NCBI RefSeq assembly: GCF_004005495.1 | Contig: NZ_RZYA01000018.1 | Location: 62,001-126,000 of the forward strand | DNA length: 64,000 nucleotides | DNA from: Streptomyces antnestii | GTDB taxonomy: Bacteria; Actinomycetota; Actinomycetes; Streptomycetales; Streptomycetaceae | Direction of reading: 5' to 3' | Shown here: positions 15,801 through 23,574 of the stretch, piece by piece | Position numbering within the stretch: the first letter of the stretch is position 1 | Layout: every line of letters starts with the position of its first letter | Notes under the pieces: model-generated | Database searches by the model: none | What the model was told of the DNA's origin: nothing | What the model saw: only the letters and a program-made list of their open reading frames with translations | Made by a program: the position numbers and the translations under genes

Positions 15801-16940
15801 TCAGGCCCGCAGCAGCACCAGGTCGTCCCGGTGCACGACCTCGCGCTCGTAAGCGGCCCCCAGCTCGCGGGCCAGCTCCCGGGTGGAACGGCCGATGAGC
15901 TGCGGGATCTCCTTGGCGTCGAAGTTCACCAGGCCGCGTGCGACGGCCCGGCCCGCCCCGTCGCGCAGCTCGACCGGGTCGCCCGCGGCGAACTCGCCCT
16001 CGACGGCCGCGATGCCCGCGGGCAGGAGCGACTTGCGGCCCTCGACGACGGCCTTCACCGCCCCGTCGTCCAGCGTGAGCGCGCCCTGCGGCGTGGAGGC
16101 GTGCTGGAGCCACAGGAGGCGGTCGGAGCTGCGCCGGCCCGTGCGGTGGAAGTAGGTGCCCGTGTCGCGGGCGGCGAGCGCGTCGGCGGCGTGCACCGCG
16201 CTGGTGAGGACGACGGGGATGCCCGCGGCGGCGGCGATCCCGGCCGCCTCCACCTTGGTGACCATGCCGCCGGTGCCGACGCCCGCCTTGCCCGCGCTGC
16301 CGATCTTTACGTGCGCGATGTCGGCGGGGCCGCGGACCTCGGAGATCCGTGAGGTGCCGGGCTTGCTGGGGTCGCCGTCGTAGAGGCCGTCGATGTCGGA
16401 GAGGAGGACGAGGAGGTCGGCGTTGACGAGGTGGGCGACGAGGGCGGCGAGCCGGTCGTTGTCGCCGAAGCGGATCTCGTCCGTGGCCACGGTGTCGTTC
16501 TCGTTCACGACGGGCAGGGCGCCCATGGCGAGGAGCTGGTCGAGGGTGCGTGACGCGTTGCGGTGGTGGGCGCGGCGGGCCATGTCGTCGCTGGTGAGGA
16601 GGACCTGGCCGACGCGGACGCCGTAGCGCGCGAAGGACGCGGTGTAGCGGGCCACGAGGAGGCCCTGGCCGACGCTGGCGGCCGCCTGCTGGCGGGCGAG
16701 GTCCTTGGGGCGGCGGCGCAGGCCGAGCGGCGCGAGTCCGGCGGCGATGGCGCCGGAGGAGACGAGCACTATCTCCTTCTCGCCGCCGCTGCGGACCTTG
16801 GCGAGTACGTCGACGAGGGCGTCGACCCGGTCGGCGTCGAGGCCTCCCTGTGCGGTGGTGAGCGAGGAGGATCCGACCTTGACGACGATCCTGCGGGCTT
16901 CCGCCACGCCCTGCCTCATGTCCTGCCCTGCCGCTGACAC
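15801..16940 (-). CDS. proB: Glutamate 5-kinase
   Basis: A 379-residue amino-acid kinase with a C-terminal PUA domain that phosphorylates glutamate, the first and feedback-inhibited step of proline synthesis. Motifs: RRIVVKVGSSSLT at the start of the kinase fold, VLVSSGAIAAG, and VVNENDTVATDEIRFGDND (substrate and ATP site). The PUA region begins near residue 285. The GTG at 16940 has GGGGAA 8 nt upstream and is preferred over the internal ATG at 16919 (MRQGVAEARR), which has a poorer site. The gene is divergent from the TagF-like gene across a 341-bp spacer. Confidence 0.95.
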   Translation of the reverse strand: MSAAGQDMRQGVAEARRIVVKVGSSSLTTAQGGLDADRVDALVDVLAKVRSGGEKEIVLVSSGAIAAGLAPLGLRRRPKDLARQQAAASVGQGLLVARYTASFARYGVRVGQVLLTSDDMARRAHHRNASRTLDQLLAMGALPVVNENDTVATDEIRFGDNDRLAALVAHLVNADLLVLLSDIDGLYDGDPSKPGTSRISEVRGPADIAHVKIGSAGKAGVGTGGMVTKVEAAGIAAAAGIPVVLTSAVHAADALAARDTGTYFHRTGRRSSDRLLWLQHASTPQGALTLDDGAVKAVVEGRKSLLPAGIAAVEGEFAAGDPVELRDGAGRAVARGLVNFDAKEIPQLIGRSTRELARELGAAYEREVVHRDDLVLLRA

Positions 16941-17281
16941 GTGCGATTCCCCATAAGTGCTGACTGGCCACGGCCCTGATAAGCGCTGACTGACCATGGC
17001 CCTCGTCCAGCAATCTACGTGAGGGGCACGGCGCGGCGCCTCCGGGTTCCGAGGGGCGGACGGGCGGGCTGGCGCGATGTGGTGCCGGCTCGGGCCGCGA
17101 GGCGGATTCCTGCCCAAAGGTTCCGTGGGCCTTTGCCCCGTTATCCGGTGATAGGTGTCACCCAGGATTGCTAGCGAGGCCGCGAAAGTCATACGGTCAG
17201 TGGTCGGCCTTCGTTCAAGAACGCCCGCACCCCCACTATTCTTTGCCCGCCACCCGACCCCCCTGCCAGGAGCCCCGCCCA
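16941..17281. other. Divergent intergenic region between proB and the TagF-like gene
   Basis: 341 bp without a gene. It must carry the promoters of both flanking genes, but no strong -10/-35 pair stands out. GGTGATAGGTGTCACC (17147-17162) is an imperfect inverted repeat (GGTGA-N6-TCACC) that could be an operator. Confidence 0.4.
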
Positions 17282-19399
17282 GTGCCCTCCGCCGGACTCG
17301 CCCCCCGCCGCGTCGTGCAGCTCTCCGCACTGTTCGCGATGTTCGCGCTCTACACGGCTCAGCTCGTCAGCGCGTTGATCCCGTACGTCCCGGTATTCGT
17401 CGCCGCGAGCGCCGCGGGTCTCGCGCTCGACACGTACCTGCAGTACAAGCAGCCCGGGCTGCTCTCGCTCCTCGGCAAGATCCGCTTCGATGTCACGGTG
17501 CGGCAGCTGCTGCGCGACATGCTCATCCTGGTCGGTCTGCTGCGCATCGACGGCATTCAGCCGCTGGCCGAGCAGTCCCCCCTCACCATCGCGCTGCTCG
17601 GCGTCTACGCCCTGCACTTCCTGTGCCAGGCCGTGGCGGTCCTCGTCCGGCGCACGCGCGCGCTGCCCATCGTGACGCGGAACATCGACGCGTCCGAGCT
17701 GCGGCTTTCCGCGGCGCCGCCGCGGATCCTGTCCCGCCGCCCGGGCCACCGCCTGCTCACCTTCGCCGTCCCCGGCACGATCGGCCTGCTGGCCACCGCG
17801 GTCACCACGAACGCCCTGTGGGGCGGCATCGGTCTCGGCGTCTCGATCGTGCTCCTCGGCGGCGGCGCGGCCTACCTGGCCACCTGGCTGCTGCCGAAGA
17901 AGCGCGCCCTGAGCGAGCAGAAGGTCATGGCCTGGCTCGACCGCTGGCTGGCCGAGTACCAGCCGACGGTCGCGATGTACTTCTCCGGCGGCACGTCGTC
18001 CGCGTACCAGGCGAACATGTGGCTCTCCACGCTCGCCGAGGTCGACGGCAAGCCGCTGATCGTGCTGCGCGAGCGGTTCATGGTCCAGAAGATCGACGCG
18101 ACCGACGTGCCGATCATCTGCTTCCCGAAGGTCGCCACGATGTTCTCCCTGGAGAACTCGACGCTGAAGGTGATCCTGCACCCGGCGAACGCCGCGAAGA
18201 CCTCGCAGGTCCTGCGCATCCCGACGATCAAGCACGCCTTCATCAACCACGGCGAGAGCGACAAGCTGTCCTCCTGCAACCCGTACGCGAAGGCGTACGA
18301 CGAGGTGTGGGTGGCCGGCCCCGCGGCCCGCGAGCGCTACCAGCTCGCCGACATCGGCGTCGAGGACAAGGACGTCGTGGAGGTGGGCCGCCCGCAGCTG
18401 TCGCCCATCAAGCGCTCCACCGGCGCCCCGAAGGGGACCCGTGGCGGAGCCACGAATGAACGCTTTACGACCGTCCTGTACGCCCCCACCTGGGAGGGCT
18501 GGGACGGCAACCCGGGCAACACGTCCGTGCCGCTCGCCGGCGAGAACATCGTCCGGCACCTGCTCGCCGACGACTCCGTACGCCTGCTCTACAAGCCGCA
18601 CCCGATGACCGGCTCGGTCGACCCGCGCGCGGGCGCCGCGAACGAGCGCATCAAGGCGATGGTCCGCGAGGCCGCCGCGAAGCGCTCCGGCGAGCGGCCC
18701 GGCCCCGAGGCCGCGGCCGAGCTGGCGCGGTGCGCCGCGGCGCTCGACAAGCTGACGTCCACGGCGTTCCGGCCGAGCGTGGACGAGATGGAGCGGATGA
18801 TGCTCCAGGGCACGCCCGACGGGGACCGGCAGGCAGCGGTGGCCGAGGCGACGGCCGCCTGGGAGGCCGCGTACTGGGCGTCCTTCCCGGAGTGGGAGCA
18901 CCTGGTCATCACGGACGCCCGGCCGGCGATCTTCACCTGCTTCAACCAGGCCGACGTCCTCATCAGCGATGTCTCCTCGGTCGTCTCGGACTGGCTGACC
19001 AGCGAGAAGCCGTACGCCGTCGCCAACACCTCGGGCATGTCCGAGGGCGACTTCCGCGCCGGGTTCCCGACGGTGAGCGCGGCGACGATCCTGACGCCCG
19101 AGGCAACTGAGGTACCGGCCCTTCTCGCGGCCGTACGCTCCCCGGAGACGGATTCCCACGCGGAGGCCCGTGCGGAGCTCAAGGAGCACCTCCTGGGCCC
19201 CTCGGACCCGCCGTCCCTGGACCGCTTCAACGCCGCGGTCCGCGCCCTGTGCGACCGGGCCGACGAGCGTCGCGTCCGCATGGAGTCCCGCCTCGCCGCG
19301 GAGATCCCCGGCCAGCGCGACACGGACACGGACGCGGCGGACGAGTTCGCCGAGGCACTGGAGTCCGAGTCGGAGACGGGCGACTCGATCACGGCATAG
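17282..19399 (+). CDS. Membrane-anchored CDP-glycerol glycerophosphotransferase-like protein
   Basis: A 705-residue protein. Residues 1-215 hold about six hydrophobic segments, unlike classic soluble TagF enzymes. The remainder is a transferase resembling the CDP-glycerol:poly(glycerophosphate) glycerophosphotransferase family: YFSGGTSSAYQANMWL, IKHAFINHGESDK, YDEVWVAGPAARERY, VLYAPTWEGW, LYKPHPMTGSVDPR and the late DVLISDVSSVVSDWL. The catalytic His residues of the family are expected in INHGE and YKPHP. It probably polymerises or transfers a polyol phosphate for a teichoic-type wall polymer at the cytoplasmic membrane face. The GTG at 17282 has AGGAG 9 nt upstream. No other wall-polymer genes adjoin it. 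Confidence 0.8.
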   Translation: MPSAGLAPRRVVQLSALFAMFALYTAQLVSALIPYVPVFVAASAAGLALDTYLQYKQPGLLSLLGKIRFDVTVRQLLRDMLILVGLLRIDGIQPLAEQSPLTIALLGVYALHFLCQAVAVLVRRTRALPIVTRNIDASELRLSAAPPRILSRRPGHRLLTFAVPGTIGLLATAVTTNALWGGIGLGVSIVLLGGGAAYLATWLLPKKRALSEQKVMAWLDRWLAEYQPTVAMYFSGGTSSAYQANMWLSTLAEVDGKPLIVLRERFMVQKIDATDVPIICFPKVATMFSLENSTLKVILHPANAAKTSQVLRIPTIKHAFINHGESDKLSSCNPYAKAYDEVWVAGPAARERYQLADIGVEDKDVVEVGRPQLSPIKRSTGAPKGTRGGATNERFTTVLYAPTWEGWDGNPGNTSVPLAGENIVRHLLADDSVRLLYKPHPMTGSVDPRAGAANERIKAMVREAAAKRSGERPGPEAAAELARCAAALDKLTSTAFRPSVDEMERMMLQGTPDGDRQAAVAEATAAWEAAYWASFPEWEHLVITDARPAIFTCFNQADVLISDVSSVVSDWLTSEKPYAVANTSGMSEGDFRAGFPTVSAATILTPEATEVPALLAAVRSPETDSHAEARAELKEHLLGPSDPPSLDRFNAAVRALCDRADERRVRMESRLAAEIPGQRDTDTDAADEFAEALESESETGDSITA

Positions 19400-19420
19400 C
19401 GCTCCGCGCCCGCAACCAGA

Positions 19421-19465
19421 ACATGGGGAAGGCCCCGGGAGATTCTCCCGGGGCCTTCCCCATGT
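19421..19465. terminator. 45-nt perfect palindrome, bidirectional terminator
   Basis: The 22-nt arm starting ACATGGGGAAGGCC is exactly inverted around a single central base. It lies between the convergent TagF-like gene and obg. Confidence 0.85.
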
Positions 19466-19638
19466 CCAGACGTCGTCCGGTTCGGCACCGCCGACCACCA
19501 CCGTCGTGGCTTGTCACCTTCGCGGCGGGAGTGAAGGGGCACCAGCCCCCTCCACCCTCGCTCGGCCGCAGGCGGCCTCCCGGGCTTCGGGGCAGCCGCG
19601 CCGGACTCCGTCCGTCGGCCCCACCCCCGCCCGACGCC

Positions 19639-21075
19639 CTAGAACGGCTTGAAGTCGTCGTACTCCTGCTCCGCGTCGTCGCGCTCCGCCTGCTTGTCGC
19701 GGCGGCGCTGCGCGGCCGGGCGCGGGGCCTCGAAGCGGTGGTCCTCGCCTCGGCGGCCGAGCATCTCGGCGCCCGACATCATCGTGGGCTCCCAGTCGAA
19801 GACGACCGCGTTGTCCTCGGGGCCGATCGCCACGCCGTCGCCCTTGACGGCGCCGGCCTTCATCAGGGCGTCCTCGACGCCGAGGCGGTTGAGGCGGTCG
19901 GCGAGGTAGCCGACGGCCTCGTCGATGTTGAAGTCGGTCTGGCGCACCCAGCGCTCCGGCTTCTCGCCGCGCACGCGGAAGAGGCCGTCCTCCTCCTGCA
20001 CGACGGTGAAGCCCGAGTCGTCGACCGCCTTGGGACGGATGACGATGCGGGTCGCCTCCTGCTTGGGCTTGGCGGCGCGCGCCGCGGCGACCATCTCGGC
20101 GAGGGCGAAGGACAGCTCCTTGAGGCCGCGGTGGGCCACCGCCGACACCTCGAAGACGCGGTAGCCGCGGGCCTCCAGGTCGGGGCGGACCAGGTCCGCG
20201 AGGTCCTGCCCGTCCGGCACGTCGATCTTGTTGAGGACGACGAGCCGCGGCCGGTCGTCGAGCCCGCCGTACTGCTTCAGCTCCTCCTCGATGATGTCGA
20301 GGTCGGAGACGGGGTCACGGTCCGATTCGAGGGTGGCCGTGTCCAGGACGTGGACGAGGACCGAGCAGCGCTCCACGTGCCGCAGGAACTCCAGGCCGAG
20401 CCCCTTGCCCTGGCTGGCGCCCGGGATGAGGCCCGGCACGTCGGCGATCGTGTAGACGGTCGAGCCGGCCGTCACGACGCCGAGGTTCGGGACGAGCGTC
20501 GTGAACGGGTAGTCGGCGATCTTCGGCTTCGCGGCCGACAGGACCGAGATGAGGGACGACTTGCCCGCGCTCGGGTAGCCGACGAGCGCGATGTCCGCGA
20601 CGGTCTTGAGCTCGAGGACGACGTCCTGGAGGTCACCGGGCACACCGAGGAGCGCGAAGCCGGGCGCCTTGCGGCGGGCCGAGGCGAGGGCCGCGTTGCC
20701 GAGGCCTCCGCGGCCGCCCTGCGCGGCGACGTACGTGGTGCCCTGGCCGACGAGGTCGGCGAGCACGTTGCCCGCCTTGTCGAGGACGACGGTGCCGTCG
20801 GGCACGGGCAGGACCAGGTCCTGGCCGTCCTTGCCGGAGCGGTTCCCGCCCTCACCGGGCTTGCCGTTGGTGGCCTTGCGGTGCGGGGAGTGGTGGTAGT
20901 CGAGGAGCGTCGTCACGTCCTGGTCGACGACCAGGATGACGTCGCCGCCACGGCCGCCGTTACCGCCGTCCGGCCCGCCGAGGGGCTTGAACTTCTCACG
21001 GTGAACGGAGGCACAGCCGTGGCCTCCGTTACCCGCGGCGACATGCAGCTCGACGCGGTCCACGAAGGTGGTCAT
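19639..21075 (-). CDS. obg: Obg-family GTPase
   Basis: A 478-residue GTPase with the three Obg modules. The glycine-rich Obg fold is at the N-terminus (GGHGCASVHREKFKP, DGGNGGRGGDV). The G domain follows from about 160, with GYPSAGKSS (G1), DVPGLIPGA (G3) and NKID (G4). A C-terminal OCT domain starts around 340. It acts in late 50S assembly and, in Streptomyces, Obg levels influence aerial development through GTP sensing (literature knowledge). The ATG has GGAGG 7 nt upstream. It is third in the rplU-rpmA-obg operon, with a hairpin between rpmA and obg. Confidence 0.97.
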   Translation of the reverse strand: MTTFVDRVELHVAAGNGGHGCASVHREKFKPLGGPDGGNGGRGGDVILVVDQDVTTLLDYHHSPHRKATNGKPGEGGNRSGKDGQDLVLPVPDGTVVLDKAGNVLADLVGQGTTYVAAQGGRGGLGNAALASARRKAPGFALLGVPGDLQDVVLELKTVADIALVGYPSAGKSSLISVLSAAKPKIADYPFTTLVPNLGVVTAGSTVYTIADVPGLIPGASQGKGLGLEFLRHVERCSVLVHVLDTATLESDRDPVSDLDIIEEELKQYGGLDDRPRLVVLNKIDVPDGQDLADLVRPDLEARGYRVFEVSAVAHRGLKELSFALAEMVAAARAAKPKQEATRIVIRPKAVDDSGFTVVQEEDGLFRVRGEKPERWVRQTDFNIDEAVGYLADRLNRLGVEDALMKAGAVKGDGVAIGPEDNAVVFDWEPTMMSGAEMLGRRGEDHRFEAPRPAAQRRRDKQAERDDAEQEYDDFKPF

Positions 21076-21127
21076 GGTTGTGCCTCCAGTTACTTCTGGG
21101 TGGAATGTCTATCTAGTAACACGCGAA

Positions 21128-21166
21128 AGGCGGACCTGCTTCCCGTACGGGAAGTGAGGTCCGCCT
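21128..21166 (-). terminator. Hairpin between rpmA and obg (attenuating terminator)
   Basis: AGGCGGACCT and AGGTCCGCCT form a perfect outer stem, with TTCCCGTACGGGAA inside as an inner hairpin. A short T-run follows on the minus strand. It lies within the ribosomal operon and so may reduce read-through from rplU-rpmA into obg. Confidence 0.7.
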
Positions 21167-21181
21167 CCGCAAAAGAACCGA

Positions 21182-21436
21182 TCAGGCGACCGGAACGATG
21201 TTCACGACCTTGCGGCCACGGTGCGTACCGAACTCCACCGCGCCGGCGTTCAGCGCGAACAGGGTGTCGTCGCCACCGCGACCGACGCCCGTGCCCGGGT
21301 GGAAGTGGGTGCCACGCTGGCGGACCAGGATCTCACCGGCGTTGACGGTCTGACCGCCGAAGCGCTTCACACCGAGCCGCTGAGCGTTGGAGTCGCGACC
21401 GTTCCGAGTGGACGATGCGCCCTTCTTGTGTGCCAT
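21182..21436 (-). CDS. rpmA: 50S ribosomal protein L27 (bL27)
   Basis: An 84-residue protein beginning MAHKKGASSTRNGRDSNAQ, the conserved N-terminal arm that reaches the peptidyl-transferase centre. It has no cleavable leader of the kind seen in Firmicutes. GTHFHPGTGVGRGGDDTLFA is the family core. It is cotranscribed with rplU 14 nt upstream; a hairpin follows before obg. Confidence 0.98.
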   Translation of the reverse strand: MAHKKGASSTRNGRDSNAQRLGVKRFGGQTVNAGEILVRQRGTHFHPGTGVGRGGDDTLFALNAGAVEFGTHRGRKVVNIVPVA

Positions 21437-21450
21437 CTTGTCTCAGTCCC

Positions 21451-21771
21451 TTACTTCGCAGCCGTGGGGATACCGGTGACCTTGATCGCCGTGTACTGCT
21501 GGCGGTGACCCTGGCGACGGCGGTAGCCGGTCTTGTTCTTGTAGCGAAGGATGTCGATCTTCGCGCCCTTGTGGTGGTCCACGACCTCGGCCTGGACCTT
21601 GATGCCGGCAAGGACCCACGGGTCGCTCGTCACGGCTTCGCCGTCGACAACGAGCAGGGTCGAGAGCTCGACCGTGTCGCCAACCTTGGCAGTGGAAATC
21701 TTGTCAACCTCAACGATGTCGCCGACAGCAACCTTGTGCTGGCGACCACCGCTGCGCACGATGGCGTACAC
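21451..21771 (-). CDS. rplU: 50S ribosomal protein L21 (bL21)
   Basis: A 106-residue ribosomal protein that binds 23S rRNA. It starts at GTG 21771 (VYAIVRSGGRQHKVAVGD), and the C-terminal rRNA-binding motif RRRQGHRQQYTAIKV is intact. Longer in-frame starts are not supported. The ribosome site is a poor GAGAGAG. It is first gene of the rplU-rpmA-obg operon, with an apparent promoter at 21930-21959 giving a leader of about 150 nt. Confidence 0.97.
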   Translation of the reverse strand: MYAIVRSGGRQHKVAVGDIVEVDKISTAKVGDTVELSTLLVVDGEAVTSDPWVLAGIKVQAEVVDHHKGAKIDILRYKNKTGYRRRQGHRQQYTAIKVTGIPTAAK

Positions 21772-21929
21772 GCGGATCTCTCTCTCGCTCGGAACGGATC
21801 CCCTGAAGCCAGCCGCACACACACGCGCCCGAAGGCCCGCGATGTTCCGGATTGGACGAGCGGCCTCCCCCGGCGGAACCGGGAGGTGAGGTGCTCAGGG
21901 GTGCGGCGCTCAACAGACGCCGACGGTCA

Positions 21930-21959
21930 AGGTTACGGGTCACCCGCCGAAAGGGTCAA
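21930..21959 (-). promoter_or_regulatory. Housekeeping-type promoter of rplU-rpmA-obg
   Basis: On the minus strand, TTGACC (21959-21954) and TAACCT (21935-21930) are separated by 18 bp, close to the principal-sigma consensus. The start point would be about 155 nt before the rplU GTG. The long leader contains an alternating GTGTGTGT stretch and could be a regulatory ribosomal-protein leader, but I cannot assign a known class. Confidence 0.65.
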
Positions 21960-21989
21960 ACCAGCCCCCCTTCCGACGGGTGCTCGCTG

Positions 21990-23342
21990 CTACGCGGGCG
22001 GCTTCTCGCCGTCCGCGGGCAGCGGCTTCACGCCCTTGCAGAGGTCCGTGGCGTCGGCCGCGCCGGGCCAGGCGATGTTCCACACCTTGTTGAAGTGGTC
22101 CCGGTAGGCGTCGTGCACGGAGTCGTCGTCGACCTTGACGATCGCCTCGTCGTTCTCGCGCAGCGCGGGGCCCGTGTAGTTCTGCGACCCGGTGAAGGTG
22201 ATCTTGTTCCGCTTGCCGTCGTACATGCCGTCGATGAGCAGGTACTTCGAGTGGATGATGTACGGCGTCGTGAGCTTCGTGCCGGGGTTCAGCGGGTCCC
22301 GGTCGTCGTTGAAGCAGCGCAGCGCGGGACCGCCGGTGGTGTGCAGCCCCTCCCACGTGCCCTTCGTGCCGCCCAGGCTCTTGGCGCTGTCGGTCTCCGC
22401 GTACATGAGGCTGACGGCGCAGCCCTGCTTCTTCAGGGAGACCAGCTTGTCCGCGATCTGCTTGCGCGTGACCTTGAAGATCGCGGCGCGGATGACGGTC
22501 TTCTTCGCGACGCCGGTGACCGGGTCCTTGTAGGAGCAGGCGACGTTGTTGAGCACCGAGTACATCGTGTCGGACTCGTTGACCGTGCCGGCCCGCGGGA
22601 AGAAGTACGCCTTGTAAAGGCCGTTGCTGACGGTGCGGTAGTCCCAGGTCGACCAGCTCTTGCCGGTCATGTCCGTGAAGTAGTCCGAGTACGCCTCGTA
22701 CATCACGCTGTTGTTCGGCAGCAGCAGCGCGTCGTTGTAGAACTTCGTGTGCGCCGACGGCGTCGAGTTCGACGTGGTCTGCACGACGACGTTCGTGGCG
22801 CCCTCGACCGCGGAGAACAGCCAGAACTTGTTGTGCATGATCGACTGCCCGTACTTGGGGTCTCCCAGGCAGGACTTGTGCGCCGGGCACAGCGTCACGA
22901 AGGACGAGCTCGTCCTGTTGGTGCCGAGGGCGGTCTTCAGCGTGGCGTACGACGTGTTGGTCGGCCGGTCGCTGACGCTGGACTCGTCGAGCAGGATCTG
23001 CACGTTCACGCCGCGGTTCTTGGCGGCCACGAGCGCGTCGACGACCGACGCCTCCCACACGTGGTAGACCGCGACCTTGATCACCGAACCGGGCAGCGCC
23101 GAGTTGGTGAGCTCGATCAGCCGGGTGCGGATCGCGTACTGCTGGTCCGTGGTGCCGTTGGGGTCGTTGAAGATCGGTCCCTCGGTCCACGTCGGGACGT
23201 CCGCGGTCGCCGTCCCCGTGGACGCGGTGGCCTGGATCCCCGCGGCAGACAGGACGGTGGCGAGCGCCACGACCTGTCTGCCGCCCTTGACCGGCTTCAC
23301 CGCACGGTGGCGTCCCGTGCCTCTCAGACGCGCGTGCGCCAT
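21990..23342 (-). CDS. Secreted phospholipase-D-like protein
   Basis: A 450-residue protein with a basic start and hydrophobic export signal (VVALATVLSAAGIQATASTGTA, cleaved near residue 45-50). It has two PLD-type HxK motifs. The C-terminal one, IHSKYLLIDG, is a full HxKxxxxD. The N-terminal one, MHNKFWLFS, has Ser where Asp is expected. Several cysteines (LCPAHKSCLG, NVACSYKD, LRCFNDD) suggest disulfides in the exported form. ATG 23342 is preferred over the adjacent GTG 23345 because GGAGG is 7 nt away. It acts outside the cell, on phospholipid or nucleic acid; the altered first motif leaves activity uncertain. Confidence 0.85.
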   Translation of the reverse strand: MAHARLRGTGRHRAVKPVKGGRQVVALATVLSAAGIQATASTGTATADVPTWTEGPIFNDPNGTTDQQYAIRTRLIELTNSALPGSVIKVAVYHVWEASVVDALVAAKNRGVNVQILLDESSVSDRPTNTSYATLKTALGTNRTSSSFVTLCPAHKSCLGDPKYGQSIMHNKFWLFSAVEGATNVVVQTTSNSTPSAHTKFYNDALLLPNNSVMYEAYSDYFTDMTGKSWSTWDYRTVSNGLYKAYFFPRAGTVNESDTMYSVLNNVACSYKDPVTGVAKKTVIRAAIFKVTRKQIADKLVSLKKQGCAVSLMYAETDSAKSLGGTKGTWEGLHTTGGPALRCFNDDRDPLNPGTKLTTPYIIHSKYLLIDGMYDGKRNKITFTGSQNYTGPALRENDEAIVKVDDDSVHDAYRDHFNKVWNIAWPGAADATDLCKGVKPLPADGEKPPA

Positions 23343-23516
23343 CACAACCCCTCCCCGTTCCCACGGTGCGCGCGTTCTCCCCGAAGCGCGGTCACGTGGA
23401 CATCCTTGTTCACTCTTTCGACTCGATGAGTTTTACAGGTAGTTGGCCGGCCTCCAAGAGCGGGGGCGCCCCGGACCGTGCGATCCGGCCTGCGATCAGC
23501 ACTCTGACACAGCGAC

Positions 23517-23547
23517 GCCCCCGCGCCGCGGAAGGCGGCACGGGGGC
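23517..23547 (-). terminator. Hairpin downstream of rne
   Basis: GCCCCCGCGCCG and CGGCACGGGGGC pair with one mismatch just after the rne stop codon on the minus strand. The T-tract is weak. Confidence 0.6.
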
Positions 23548-23574
23548 GGTCGGTTCCGGTCAGGACCGGGGCGT

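Noticed and set aside
17189..19501. 770-codon minus-strand reading frame
   Set aside because: Antisense of the TagF-like gene, whose motifs are intact and whose start and terminator are clear.
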